Assembly: GCF_027213945.1 (NCBI RefSeq)
Contig: NZ_JAPWGW010000003.1
Span: 186,001 to 250,000, forward strand
Length of the DNA: 64,000 bases
DNA from: Henriciella marina
GTDB lineage: Bacteria > Pseudomonadota > Alphaproteobacteria > Caulobacterales > Hyphomonadaceae
Direction: 5' to 3'
Shown: piece after piece, positions 10,515 through 18,799 of the stretch
Layout: each line of letters opens with the position of its first letter
Numbering within the stretch: the stretch's first letter is position 1
Translations under genes and position numbers: made by a program
Notes under the pieces: generated by a model
The model's database searches: none
Told to the model about the DNA's origin: nothing
The model's input: the letters and a program-made list of their open reading frames with translations, nothing else

Positions 10515-10543
10515 TTGACTTGCCCCCCCCCCTCCAATAGCTT
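10515..10543 (+). promoter_or_regulatory. Putative promoter of the F0 operon, with a C10 tract in the spacer
   Basis: A TTGACT hexamer (10515-10520) is followed by a 17-base spacer and a weak TAGCTT (10538-10543). Most of the spacer is a run of ten C (10523-10532). This is the best sigma-70-like candidate in the 161-base gap between smc and atpI. Two GANTC sites (10572 and 10598) lie between it and the atpI start. The -10 match is poor, so the promoter call is tentative. Confidence 0.4.
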
Positions 10544-10605
10544 CCGGCTCGAAAGACAAGGGGTATTCCCTGAGTCAGTTTCGAGCGGCATTTAGGCGAT
10601 TCCCC

Positions 10606-10965
10606 ATGGCCGGTCCTGAGCGTGATGATCTTTCAGAGCGGATTGCGAAAGCGCAGGCCGACAATGACGCGCGGGAAGCCAGGAAACGCAAGCGCGAGGC
10701 AGATCAGGAGAATGTGAACTCAGGGGCTGGCATGGCGCTGCGCTACGGCGCGGAAATGGCCGGCTGCATCGTGATCGGACTTCTTATCGGATACTGGTTC
10801 GATAAGGTTTTCGAAACAGAGCCCTGGGGACTGCTTGTCTGGCTGGGATTCGGCCTTGCAGCCGGAATCCTTAGTGTTATACGCGCCTATCGCCAGCTAA
10901 CGGCATATGCGGAACTTCAGGGAACGGACCAGACCAAGGGTCCGGAAAACGGGAAACAGGGCTGA
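10606..10965 (+). CDS. atpI: AtpI, F0 ATP synthase accessory protein
   Basis: A protein of 119 residues with a charged hydrophilic N-terminus (about 40 residues, rich in Arg, Lys, Glu and Asp) and two transmembrane helices. The first runs around GCIVIGLLIGYWFDK and the second around LLVWLGFGLAAGILSVIRA. The G-x-x-x-G-x-W-x-D pattern between them is typical of the AtpI/AtpZ family. AtpI helps assemble the c-ring and may take part in Mg2+ handling. It is first in the F0 operon, and its TGA overlaps the atpB ATG by one base. No clear Shine-Dalgarno is seen before the start. Confidence 0.85.
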   Translation: MAGPERDDLSERIAKAQADNDAREARKRKREADQENVNSGAGMALRYGAEMAGCIVIGLLIGYWFDKVFETEPWGLLVWLGFGLAAGILSVIRAYRQLTAYAELQGTDQTKGPENGKQG

Positions 10966-11744
10966 TGAACCTCTCCTTCCACCAGATGGCTGACCCGATG
11001 AGCCAGTTCGAAGTGAAGAAACTCTTCGAACTGCAGATTGGCGGCATCGATCTTTCGTTCACCAACGCAGCTTTCTACATGCTGCTTGGCGTTTCGCTGA
11101 TCATCGTCTTCTTTGGCCTTGCTGCTTCGCGCGGCAAGCTTATCCCGTCGCGTTCGCAGTCCATTGCTGAGATCGGCTATGGCTTCGTTGCCAATATGGT
11201 CCGCAGCACTGCGGGCGAGGAAGGGCTCAAATTCTTCCCGTTCGTGTTCACGCTCTTCTTCTTCGTGTTCTTCGCGAACATGATAGGCATGGTGCCGTAC
11301 GCCTTCACGACCACCAGCCACATCGTCGTCACCGGCGCGCTGGCCCTGCTCGTGATTTCGATCGTGATCATCTATGGTCTCTACAAGAACGGCCTGAAAT
11401 TCTTCAAACTCTTCGCCCCGTCCGGCGCGCCGTTCTTCATCTACCTCATTCTCGTGCCGATCGAGGTCATCTCCTTCATCGCACGTCCTGTGACGCTGGC
11501 GCTTCGTCTCTTTGCGAACATGCTTGCCGGTCACATCATGCTGAAGCTGTTCGCCACCTTCGCTGCGCAACTGTTTGCTGCAGCACTGGCAGGCACGGCG
11601 CTCCTCGGTGTTGTCGGTGTGCTCGCCTTCGCTATGGGTATCGCCATCAACGCGCTAGAACTTCTCGTTGCAGGCCTTCAGGCTTATATCTTCGCGATCC
11701 TGACCTGCGTCTATCTCAACGACGCGCTTCACCCATCGCACTAG
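10965..11744 (+). CDS. atpB: F0F1 ATP synthase subunit a
   Basis: Subunit a forms the proton half-channels against the c-ring. The 259-residue product has five to six transmembrane helices. The essential arginine lies in VTLALRLFANMLAGHIMLKL, and a second conserved helix, INALELLVAGLQAYIF, follows before the C-terminus. The N-terminal 40 residues are periplasmic or peripheral, as in other alphaproteobacteria. Translation is coupled to atpI through the TGATG overlap at 10963-10967. A 112-base gap with small inverted repeats separates it from atpE. Confidence 0.96.
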   Translation: MNLSFHQMADPMSQFEVKKLFELQIGGIDLSFTNAAFYMLLGVSLIIVFFGLAASRGKLIPSRSQSIAEIGYGFVANMVRSTAGEEGLKFFPFVFTLFFFVFFANMIGMVPYAFTTTSHIVVTGALALLVISIVIIYGLYKNGLKFFKLFAPSGAPFFIYLILVPIEVISFIARPVTLALRLFANMLAGHIMLKLFATFAAQLFAAALAGTALLGVVGVLAFAMGIAINALELLVAGLQAYIFAILTCVYLNDALHPSH

Positions 11745-11856
11745 TTTCTCGCCGGTGCGGCCAAAAGAGCCGCGCCTCAACACTTGACGCGCCCCGCCGA
11801 ACAGGCTTCACGGGCATCAAATCGAACCAACGCCAATCCCTCAAAGGAGACACGAA

Positions 11857-12093
11857 ATGGAAGGCGATATCGCTCTTGGCCTCAAATATGTTGGCGCAGG
11901 CCTCGCAACTCTCGGCATGATCGGTGCCGCGCTGGGTGTGGGCAACATTTTTGCCAGCTTCCTTGATGCTGCCATGCGCAACCCATCGGCTGCTCCTCAG
12001 CAGACCGGTAACCTCTTCATCGGTATGGCCCTTGCTGAAGCTCTCGGCATCCTGGCCTTCCTGGTGTCCGTCCTGATCCTCTTCGTCGTCTAA
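11857..12093 (+). CDS. atpE: F0F1 ATP synthase subunit c
   Basis: A hairpin of two transmembrane helices, 78 residues long. The polar loop RNP (41-43) faces F1, and the proton-carrying Glu61 sits in ALAEALGILAF. Helix 1 is glycine rich (GAGLATLGMIGAALGVG), as needed for ring packing. I see no sodium-binding signature, so a proton ring is likely. A strong AAAGGAGA ribosome site precedes the start. Non-coding segments of about 110 and 92 bases flank the gene on either side. The downstream one holds a perfect hairpin that may help raise c over b expression. Confidence 0.96.
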   Translation: MEGDIALGLKYVGAGLATLGMIGAALGVGNIFASFLDAAMRNPSAAPQQTGNLFIGMALAEALGILAFLVSVLILFVV

Positions 12094-12120
12094 CGAAGAC
12101 TTTTCCGGACTATTGATTTG

Positions 12121-12156
12121 GACTGGCCCGTCGCATTGACTGCGCGCGGGCCAGTC
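12121..12156 (+). other. Intercistronic hairpin between atpE and atpF'
   Basis: A perfect 10-base inverted repeat, GACTGGCCCG (12121-12130) and CGGGCCAGTC (12147-12156), with a 16-base loop. No U-tract follows, so it is not a standard terminator. In other F0 operons such structures stabilise or partly attenuate the message to give excess subunit c. That role is inferred here. Confidence 0.6.
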
Positions 12157-12185
12157 TCAACCATTCAGACTGATAGGGTCGCGCC

Positions 12186-12734
12186 ATGAATTTCCTGTCG
12201 CTTGCTGCTCCGGCTGCTAACGGCGAAGCCGCCGGTGGGGCCTCTTTCCCGCCGTTCGATCCGTGGCATTTCCCGTCACAGCTCTTCTGGCTGGCTATCC
12301 TGTTTGGTATTCTCTACCTCGCGCTGTCGCGTTTCATCCTGCCCAAGCTCGGCGGCGTGATCGAGAATCGCGAAGATACGATTGCTGACTCGCTCGATGA
12401 AGCTGCCCGCCTTAACGAGCAGTCGAAGGAAGCGAAGCAGCAGCAGGACCTTGCGCTTGCAGAAGCCCGCGGCAAAGCCCGCGATACTGCTGAGAAGGCG
12501 CGCGAAAAGGTTGAAGCGGAAATCGCTGCTGAAACTGCCAAGGTCGACGCCGAACTTGGTGAGCGCCTTGCTGATGCCGAAGCCCGCATCCAGACGCTTC
12601 GCAACAACGCTATGTCTAACGTCGAACAGATTGCGACCTCCGCAACGCAAGCCATGCTTGGCCGCCTCGGCGTAACAGTGACCGAAGCCGACGCCCGTCA
12701 GGCCGTCGCCCGCAACACGCAGCAGGAAGGCTAG
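12186..12734 (+). CDS. atpF': F0F1 ATP synthase subunit b' (peripheral stalk)
   Basis: A 182-residue b-type stator subunit. One transmembrane helix (about 30-50, QLFWLAILFGILYLALSRFIL) is followed by PKLGGVIENREDTIADSLDEA and then a long Ala/Glu/Lys coiled coil. The N-terminal 25 residues are Ala/Gly/Pro rich. Alphaproteobacteria pair a b' with a b subunit to make a heterodimeric stalk, and the next gene, 6 bases downstream, is the b subunit. The order b' then b is an assignment by family resemblance and position; the two are diverged paralogues. Confidence 0.9.
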   Translation: MNFLSLAAPAANGEAAGGASFPPFDPWHFPSQLFWLAILFGILYLALSRFILPKLGGVIENREDTIADSLDEAARLNEQSKEAKQQQDLALAEARGKARDTAEKAREKVEAEIAAETAKVDAELGERLADAEARIQTLRNNAMSNVEQIATSATQAMLGRLGVTVTEADARQAVARNTQQEG

Positions 12735-12740
12735 ACGATC

Positions 12741-13343
12741 ATGAAGATGGCACGTTTTTCATTCATGCTGACCGCTGCAGCCTTGGCTACACCGCTTGCG
12801 TTCGCCGCGCCTGCCGGAGACGCCGGCTACGAGACCAAGACCGGCTTTAGCAACCTCGCCTACCCGTTCACGGATGCGGCCACGAACTTCGCCTTCGCTG
12901 CCTTCGTCGCCTTCCTCCTCATCGCCATCTCGCTCGGCGCGCTCAAGGCTATCACGTCTGCGCTGGACGGCCGTGCTGATGAGATCAAGCGCCAGCTTGA
13001 TGAGTCGCGCCAGCTTCGCGAAGAAGCCGCTGCCGCGCTTGCCGAAGCAGAGCGCAAACAGAAAGAAGCCGATCAGGCCGCTGATGAAATGATCAAGCAG
13101 GCCAAGGCTGATGCCAAGATGATGGTTGAGCAGGCCCGCAAGGATCTCGCTGAGAAGGTTGCCCGCCGTGAAGCGCAGGCTGAAGCCCGCATCGCACGCG
13201 CCGAAGCCGAAGCGACCAATGATGTGCGCCGGGCTGCGGCGAATGCTGCCACCCGCGCCTCGAAGGACATCGTCGCTAACTCACCTCAGCGCAGTGATCT
13301 CTTCACCAAGGCGCTGAGCGATATCGAGAAAGCGCTGAACTAG
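12741..13343 (+). CDS. atpF: F0F1 ATP synthase subunit b (peripheral stalk)
   Basis: A 200-residue subunit b. The N-terminus looks like a cleavable signal peptide (hydrophobic stretch ending AFAAPAG). A transmembrane helix follows around NFAFAAFVAFLLIAISLGALKAI, then a highly charged coiled coil to the end. Dimerisation with b' gives the stator that contacts the F1 delta subunit. It closes the F0 operon and is followed after 37 bases by a strong intrinsic terminator. The F1 genes are not in the window, as expected for split F0/F1 operons of this class. Confidence 0.92.
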   Translation: MKMARFSFMLTAAALATPLAFAAPAGDAGYETKTGFSNLAYPFTDAATNFAFAAFVAFLLIAISLGALKAITSALDGRADEIKRQLDESRQLREEAAAALAEAERKQKEADQAADEMIKQAKADAKMMVEQARKDLAEKVARREAQAEARIARAEAEATNDVRRAAANAATRASKDIVANSPQRSDLFTKALSDIEKALN

Positions 13344-13380
13344 CGCTGATTGCGACACTTAATCCCGTTTTTGGATGCGA

Positions 13381-13413
13381 AAACGCCCTGCTCTTTAGCA
13401 GGGCGTTTTTTTG
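13381..13413. terminator. Bidirectional rho-independent terminator after the F0 operon
   Basis: Stem AAAACGCCCTGCT (13381-13393), loop CTTT, complementary arm 13398-13410, then a T-run through 13413. On the other strand the A-run at 13381-13384 gives a shorter U-tract, so it can also serve the convergent gene at 13429. Confidence 0.92.
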
Positions 13414-13428
13414 TCTGGAATATCTCGT

Positions 13429-13776
13429 CTATGAGCGGGAATGCTTGTCACGTCCGAAGACCGCCCGCATGAGCCAATTGGGCGCGAACCGTTCAAGACG
13501 GGGAAAACGGTTCAGCATGCCTTCCATCCAGCGACGGCCCCACACCGCATTCCGTCCAAGCAGCACCACACCGATGATGGCGAGTGGCAAGCCAATGGGA
13601 AGAAATGGCGTAAGCGCGCCGATTGGAATTGCAATGGCAATGAGGAAGGCACCAAGTGCGGCGAGGCACTGCCTCATAGCCACATGAAGCCCCATCGTCA
13701 CAGTGCCAAAACGCCTGCGTGTGGCATTCATTTCAGGAGGCAGAGGCATGTCGGGATCCAGGGGTTTGCGTGCCAT
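13429..13776 (-). CDS. Small membrane protein, unknown function
   Basis: A protein of about 115 residues. A hydrophilic N-terminus rich in Pro and Asp precedes two hydrophobic segments, LAALGAFLIAIAIPIGALTPF and LPIGLPLAIIGVVLLG. A basic C-terminus follows (RNAVWGRRWMEGMLNRFPRLERFAPNW). The turn P-F-L-P-I-G-L-P between the helices resembles small two-helix membrane families of alphaproteobacteria with PGPGW- or DUF454-like hairpins, but I cannot assign it. Two consecutive ATG codons (13779, 13776) are present; an AGGA site favours the second. It converges with atpF across the terminator. Confidence 0.6.
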   Translation of the reverse strand: MARKPLDPDMPLPPEMNATRRRFGTVTMGLHVAMRQCLAALGAFLIAIAIPIGALTPFLPIGLPLAIIGVVLLGRNAVWGRRWMEGMLNRFPRLERFAPNWLMRAVFGRDKHSRS

Positions 13777-13919
13777 CATTTCCTATATGGTCTCCCGTCA
13801 AAGCTTGCCTAGATGCTTGCTGATTTCCCGCAGATCCGTGCGGCGATAGCGATTGCGATACGGCCTTTGCTTGTGAAGCAGGCCATGCCACAACGCAGGA
13901 ATAGACACTCCGATCCGGG

Positions 13920-15152
13920 ATGAAGGCACCTGGACAACAAGAAAAGGGATGCAGCGGCTTGAAGCTCCATACGATACAGGCCCTTCGCGCCGTCGCCGCG
14001 CTTCTCGTGCTTGTCTATCATACCCGTGCGATCGAGATGGACGCCATTGCGCGCAAGGGGCTCAATGAAGCTCCGATGTTGTCGACATTCGTCCAGAACG
14101 GTTTTTCCGGCGTCGACTTCTTCTTTGTGATCTCCGGTTTCATCATGGTCTACGTGACCGGCAAGGTGCAGCCGCGCCTGGCAACGGCAGGCGCATTCCT
14201 GTTTGCGCGCGCCGCTCGCATCTACCCACTCTGGTGGCTCTTTGCAGCCATCATGACAGCCTATTTCTTTCTTGCTTATGGCGGCGTGCCCTTTGGGGCT
14301 GAAACGCTTGAGGATGGAAGCAGGATGATGCGCGAGAACTCGGCGCTCCATCTCATCTACTCCTACGCGCTGCTTCCCCAGCTGACCGTTCCCATCCATG
14401 GTGTCGGCTGGACGCTGGTGCATGAAATGCATTTCTATATCGGCTTTGCGCTGCTGATCCTGCTGCCGCGCCGGTTCCTGCCACTCGGACTGGCTGGCTG
14501 GGCAGCTATCATCCTGCTCGGCACGCTGACGGGTCTGCAGCAGCCAACCGCAACCGATTATATATCCCTGCTGCTGCACCCGCTATCGCTTGAGTTCCTG
14601 GGGGGCTGCGCCGCAGCGCTACTCATCTGCTCAGGCCGCCGCTTCAAGCCAATGACCGTACTTGTCGTCGGCCTTATCGCCTTCGTTGCTGCGCTCTATC
14701 TACAACCCTATCCGACCGACTTCACGCTCGGTTGGGGACGCGTACTTTTCTTTGGCATCCCCAGCATTCTCATCGTCTATGGCGCTGCCGCACTGGAAGC
14801 CGAAGACCGCGTGCGGGTCCCTCGCTCGTTTGTCGTTCTCGGTGACTGGTCCTATGCGCTCTATCTCGGTCACACACTCGTGCTGAGCGGACTGCGGCGT
14901 ATCTTCGATGCGCTGGCAGCCCGCCTTCAGGGCACCTTCCTTGAAGATGTTTTCACAATCGGCGCGCCAGGCATTCTCGACAATCTGCTGTTCTATATCG
15001 TCGGTGCGGTTGGCAGCATCGTCTTCGCAGGACTGGTCTTCAGGCTGTTCGAGAAGCCCGCGATGACGCTGACCGGCCGCCTGCGCCGAGACCTGTTTGA
15101 GGACACTAACGCCCAGCTGAAGCCCGCCCCTATCAAGGCCGCGATCTGGTAA
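13920..15152 (+). CDS. Acyltransferase 3 family membrane protein
   Basis: An integral membrane O-acyltransferase of 410 residues with about ten transmembrane helices. The family's hallmarks are IQALRAVAALLVLVYHTR near the N-terminus (catalytic His), GVDFFFVISGFIM, and R-A-A-R-I-Y-P-L-W-W. It carries acyl groups across or at the membrane onto sugars of surface polysaccharides or lipids. No polysaccharide genes are adjacent, so the acceptor is unknown. I report ATG 13920; TTG 13959, after an AAGGGA site, is a possible shorter start that fits the family N-terminus well. Its stop codon abuts the gcv operon terminator. Confidence 0.88.
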   Translation: MKAPGQQEKGCSGLKLHTIQALRAVAALLVLVYHTRAIEMDAIARKGLNEAPMLSTFVQNGFSGVDFFFVISGFIMVYVTGKVQPRLATAGAFLFARAARIYPLWWLFAAIMTAYFFLAYGGVPFGAETLEDGSRMMRENSALHLIYSYALLPQLTVPIHGVGWTLVHEMHFYIGFALLILLPRRFLPLGLAGWAAIILLGTLTGLQQPTATDYISLLLHPLSLEFLGGCAAALLICSGRRFKPMTVLVVGLIAFVAALYLQPYPTDFTLGWGRVLFFGIPSILIVYGAAALEAEDRVRVPRSFVVLGDWSYALYLGHTLVLSGLRRIFDALAARLQGTFLEDVFTIGAPGILDNLLFYIVGAVGSIVFAGLVFRLFEKPAMTLTGRLRRDLFEDTNAQLKPAPIKAAIW

Positions 15153-15179
15153 AAAAATGGCCGGGACATTGCCCGGCCA
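15151..15179 (-). terminator. Rho-independent terminator of the glycine cleavage operon
   Basis: On the minus strand an 8-base stem, TGGCCGGG paired with CCCGGCCA (arms 15172-15179 and 15158-15165), is followed by a U-run from the A-run at 15151-15157. It lies 9 bases past the gcvPB stop. Confidence 0.9.
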
Positions 15180-15188
15180 CCTCTCATC

Positions 15189-16754
15189 TCATTCTGCCGC
15201 GATCTTGTCGGGCTCGCTCCAGCGAAGCTCCGGCTTGCGGGCGGCCTGCGTCTCATCAAGGCGCCGCTTCGGTGCGAGGTATGGCGCACTTTTCAGGCTT
15301 TGATCTCCAGCCCGGGCCTTCTCCGCGATAGAAAGAAGCGACTCGCAGAACCGGTCGAGTTCTGCCTTCGACTCAGTCTCCGTCGGCTCGATCAGCATGG
15401 CGCCATGAACGACCAGCGGGAAGTACATGGTCATCGGGTGATAGCCTTCATCAATCATGGCCTTGGCGATATCGAGCGTCTCGATCCCCTCAGCCGTGAA
15501 GGCGTCAGAAAAGAGCGCTTCGTGCATGCAGTAGCCATCGAAAGCTGGCGTCATCACCGTCTTGAGGCGCGACTGAAGGTAATTGGCGTTGAGCACCGCA
15601 TCCTCTGCAGCCTGTTTCAGGCCGTCTGCGCCGTGGCTCAGCATATAGGCGAGCGCGCGGGTGAACATACCCATCTGACCATGGAATGCGCAGAGACGAC
15701 CGAAGGCATCAGAGCCTTCACCGCTACGCTGTTCAACCAGATGGAAGACGCCGTCCTCCTCGACCACAAATGGCACAGGCGCGAAGTCAGCCAGTGCTTC
15801 GGAAAGCACCGTTGGACCTGCGCCCGGACCACCCCCGCCATGCGGCGTGGAGAATGTCTTGTGCAAATTGATGTGCATCGCGTCGACACCAAGATCGCCC
15901 GGACGCACCCGGCCAACGATGGCGTTGAAGTTCGCGCCATCGCAATAGAAATAGCCGCCAGCTTCATGGATGAGATCGGCGATCTCGCGAATGTCCGTCT
16001 CGAAAAGGCCGCACGTATTCGGGTTGGTCAGCATGATGCCGGCAATGTCGTGGCTGTCTTCGAGCTTCGATTTAAGATCGTCCATCTCGACACGTCCGCG
16101 CGCATCGGCCTTGATCTCATCAACCTTGAAGCCGCACTGCACCGCCGTCGCGGGATTGGTGCCGTGCGCAGAGGCTGGCACGAGAACGCGCGTACGCGTG
16201 GCGATTTCGCCGCGCGCGATCAGCGCACCGCGGATCGCCATCATGCCGCAGAACTCACCATGTGCGCCGGCTTTGGGGCTCATAGCGACGGCGGGCATAC
16301 CGGTGAGCGTCTTCAGCCACGTTGCAAGCTCATCGATCAACTCCAGCGCGCCCTGGACGGTCGACTGCGGCTGCAGCGGGTGAATGTCGGCAAAGCCCGG
16401 CATCCGCGCGACTTTCTCATTGAGGCGCGGATTATGCTTCATTGTGCAGGAGCCGAGCGGGAACAGGCCAAGATCAATGGCATAGTTCTGCTGGCTGAGG
16501 CGCACATAGTGGCGCACGGCTTCTGGCTCTGAGAGGCCCGGAAGGCCGACGCTCTTCTTGCGGGTGACGCCGCCAAGACGATCCATGCCGCCTTTTGGTG
16601 CTGGCAAGTCGACGCCTGTCTTGGTGGTGGAGCCTGTCTCGAAGATCAGGTCTTCGCGCTGCTGCAGGCCGCGTGAGCCCGAAACGGTCTTGATCGCTGG
16701 CTGGGCGCTTGGCGCCGACGGGCTGGTTGGACGGCCTTGTGAATTCATGCTCAT
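15189..16754 (-). CDS. gcvPB: Glycine dehydrogenase (decarboxylating) subunit 2
   Basis: The PLP-bearing half of the two-subunit P-protein, which decarboxylates glycine and passes aminomethyl to lipoyl-GcvH. The 521-residue product has LFPLGSCTMKHNPR, SAHGTNPATA, the DGANFNAIVG segment and the PLP lysine in INLHKTFSTPHGGGGPG. An extra N-terminal segment of about 25 residues rich in Ser, Pro and Ala precedes the usual start of homology. Its ATG overlaps the stop of the small upstream gene in ATGA (16751-16754), so translation is coupled. It ends the gcv operon. Confidence 0.95.
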   Translation of the reverse strand: MSMNSQGRPTSPSAPSAQPAIKTVSGSRGLQQREDLIFETGSTTKTGVDLPAPKGGMDRLGGVTRKKSVGLPGLSEPEAVRHYVRLSQQNYAIDLGLFPLGSCTMKHNPRLNEKVARMPGFADIHPLQPQSTVQGALELIDELATWLKTLTGMPAVAMSPKAGAHGEFCGMMAIRGALIARGEIATRTRVLVPASAHGTNPATAVQCGFKVDEIKADARGRVEMDDLKSKLEDSHDIAGIMLTNPNTCGLFETDIREIADLIHEAGGYFYCDGANFNAIVGRVRPGDLGVDAMHINLHKTFSTPHGGGGPGAGPTVLSEALADFAPVPFVVEEDGVFHLVEQRSGEGSDAFGRLCAFHGQMGMFTRALAYMLSHGADGLKQAAEDAVLNANYLQSRLKTVMTPAFDGYCMHEALFSDAFTAEGIETLDIAKAMIDEGYHPMTMYFPLVVHGAMLIEPTETESKAELDRFCESLLSIAEKARAGDQSLKSAPYLAPKRRLDETQAARKPELRWSEPDKIAAE

Positions 16755-17062
16755 GTCTGAGCCTCCACGAAATGCTGGGTGTTAGGTCCGAAGGTCTCTT
16801 TCAGACGCTTGTTGGCTGCGCTGACATGGATGGCGCCAAGGGCGAGGATTTCCCGGCGAAGGTCAGCGTAGAGTTTCTTGAAGTCCTGCGGGTCACGCCA
16901 GGTTTCAGGATCATCATAGATCCCCTGAAACTGGGACTTGCGGCGATTGATCGCCGCCTTGTCAGCGCCCATGCGCACGAAAATCTCCTCAAGGAAATCC
17001 TCATACTCACGGATCGCCCGCTTATGTTCCCAGGCTTCCTGATGTTGCGGAGCTTCGCTCAT
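16751..17062 (-). CDS. Small hypothetical protein inside the glycine cleavage operon
   Basis: A charged, soluble protein of 103 residues ([20 protein letters not shown] onward), rich in Glu, Arg, Lys and Tyr, with no signal, membrane segment or cysteine. I do not recognise the family. It is very likely real: its ATG overlaps the gcvPA stop (17059-17062) and its stop overlaps the gcvPB ATG (16751-16754), both as ATGA. It is therefore made in step with the two P-protein subunits. Mostly helical content is expected ([32 protein letters not shown]). A role as an assembly or regulatory partner of the P-protein is a guess from position. Confidence 0.8.
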   Translation of the reverse strand: MSEAPQHQEAWEHKRAIREYEDFLEEIFVRMGADKAAINRRKSQFQGIYDDPETWRDPQDFKKLYADLRREILALGAIHVSAANKRLKETFGPNTQHFVEAQT

Positions 17063-18405
17063 GCTAGCACCTTTGCAAGCGCATCGGCGTACGCCTTGAT
17101 ATCGGCTTCGCTCGTGCACTCAGTCGCAGCAGCAATAATGACATCGTCGAGGCCTTTGCCTGGATAGAGGCGCGAGGCGCGCACGCCGCCGACAACACCA
17201 AGCCCATCGAGCTGCTCAAGCACGTCGCCGGCTTCGCGCGGAATGCGGAAGGCAAACTCATTGAAGAAACGCGGTGTCAGGAGTTCGACGCCAGAAACAT
17301 CTTCTAGTGCATCGGCCAACATGCAAGCAGCTTCATGATTGAGCTGCGCCAGATGTCCGAGGCCCTTCTCACCCAGCAACGTCATATGCGCAGTGAAGGC
17401 CAAAGTGCAGAGGCCCGCATTGGTGCAGATGTTCGATGTCGCCTTGTCTCGGCGTATATGCTGCTCACGCGTTGAAAGCGTCAGGACGAAACCGCGATTA
17501 CCATCGGCATCAACGGTCTCACCACATAAGCGGCCCGGCATCTGTCGCATCAGCTTTTTCGAACAGGCGAAGAGGCCAACATAAGGCCCGCCAAAGTTCA
17601 GCGGATTGCCGATCGACTGGCCTTCGCCAACGGCAATGTCAGCGCCCATCTCGCCGGGCGGCATGGTCATGCCGAGCGCGAAGGCTTCGGTGAAGACAGA
17701 GACAAGAAGCGCCTTTTTTTCGTGCGCGGCGTCCGCCACAGGGGTCAGGTCAGTGACCGTGCCGAAGACGTTCGGGCTCTGGCCGATAACACAGGCTGTC
17801 TCGTCATCGACAGCATCAACAAGCGCAAGCTCATCATCGACACCCGGTGCAAGCTGGACGATCTCGATCCCCTGCGCTTCACACACCGTACGCGTTGCGG
17901 CGGCATAGTGTGGGTGCAGGCCGCCTGACAGGACCACTTTCTGGCGCCGTGTGACGCGGCACGCCATCACCGCAGCTTCGGCACAAGCCGTCGAGCCGTC
18001 ATACATCGACGCGTTGGCCACTTCCATCGCCGTCAGCGCGGCGACCTGGCTCTGGAATTCGAACAGGGTCTGAAGCGTGCCCTGCGCGATTTCAGGCTGG
18101 TAAGGCGTATAGGTCGTCAGGAACTCGGAGCGCTGGATGATGTGGTCCACAGTCGCCGGAACATGATGCTTGTAAGCACCGCAACCAACAAAGAACGGCC
18201 CTTCAGAGGCTGTCCGGTTCTTGGCCGCCAGCGCGCCCATGTGACGCTCGACCGCAAGCTCCCCCTGATGGTCAGGCAGGCCTGCAATCTTGCCGCCAAG
18301 GCGGGCTGCCTCGGGGACATCGGTGTAGAAATCATCGACGGAGGCTGCACCAATCGTGGCCAGCATCTCCTTGCGGTCTTCAGGTGTCAGGGGGAGGTAT
18401 CTCAA
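17059..18405 (-). CDS. gcvPA: Glycine dehydrogenase (decarboxylating) subunit 1
   Basis: The non-PLP half of the two-subunit P-protein, 448 residues. Family landmarks are [15 protein letters not shown] at the start, [38 protein letters not shown] and [10 protein letters not shown]. The start is TTG at 18405, with AGGAG 6 bases upstream lying inside the end of the preceding gene; no ATG would preserve the conserved N-terminus. It pairs with gcvPB to form the active heterotetramer. The small hypothetical gene starts inside its stop codon. Confidence 0.95.
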   Translation of the reverse strand: MRYLPLTPEDRKEMLATIGAASVDDFYTDVPEAARLGGKIAGLPDHQGELAVERHMGALAAKNRTASEGPFFVGCGAYKHHVPATVDHIIQRSEFLTTYTPYQPEIAQGTLQTLFEFQSQVAALTAMEVANASMYDGSTACAEAAVMACRVTRRQKVVLSGGLHPHYAAATRTVCEAQGIEIVQLAPGVDDELALVDAVDDETACVIGQSPNVFGTVTDLTPVADAAHEKKALLVSVFTEAFALGMTMPPGEMGADIAVGEGQSIGNPLNFGGPYVGLFACSKKLMRQMPGRLCGETVDADGNRGFVLTLSTREQHIRRDKATSNICTNAGLCTLAFTAHMTLLGEKGLGHLAQLNHEAACMLADALEDVSGVELLTPRFFNEFAFRIPREAGDVLEQLDGLGVVGGVRASRLYPGKGLDDVIIAAATECTSEADIKAYADALAKVLA

Positions 18406-18406
18406 G

Positions 18407-18793
18407 CTAAACTCCTAGATACGTATTGTGGAACCATGGCTGTCGAACGAATAGAATGCCCAATGGAATCAGGCCAATCGCGTCGACTATGGCGATCAAT
18501 CGAAGGGGGCCGGTGAGCTGGCGATTAATGACGGCAAAAAGCAGAAACGAAATCATACTCGCCGCACCCAAGAGCCAGGCGTGCCAACCGATTTCATCGA
18601 CCCGGAAGGCCGCTGCGAGAAAACCAAACCCGACCAGCCCGAGCAGCATCGCACGATGCTGCAGTAGCGTCACTAGCGTGCGGTCGGCTGGCTCCACGCC
18701 ATATAGACGCTGAATCTGCCGCGGAAACACCGCTGCGATGGCGGGCAACAGGTGGATTGCTGCCAAGAACGCAAAAAGGGCTGAATCGACCAT
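18407..18793 (-). CDS. Four-helix membrane protein between gcvH and gcvPA
   Basis: A protein of 128 residues with four predicted transmembrane helices: [50 protein letters not shown] and [18 protein letters not shown]. Between the first two are [20 protein letters not shown] and related polar residues. Similar small alphaproteobacterial membrane proteins are sometimes labelled phosphopantetheine adenylyltransferase, but no nucleotidyltransferase motif is present and I would not accept that name. It sits 6 bases after gcvH, and its end carries the gcvPA ribosome site, so it is part of the operon. Function unknown; a glycine or metabolite transport accessory role is only a guess. Confidence 0.75.
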   Translation of the reverse strand: MVDSALFAFLAAIHLLPAIAAVFPRQIQRLYGVEPADRTLVTLLQHRAMLLGLVGFGFLAAAFRVDEIGWHAWLLGAASMISFLLFAVINRQLTGPLRLIAIVDAIGLIPLGILFVRQPWFHNTYLGV

Positions 18794-18799
18794 TCTCGT

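Noticed and set aside
18407-18793. Naming the gcv-operon membrane protein phosphopantetheine adenylyltransferase
   Set aside because: It lacks the nucleotidyltransferase HxGH motif and is almost wholly hydrophobic; the name would be a propagated misannotation.
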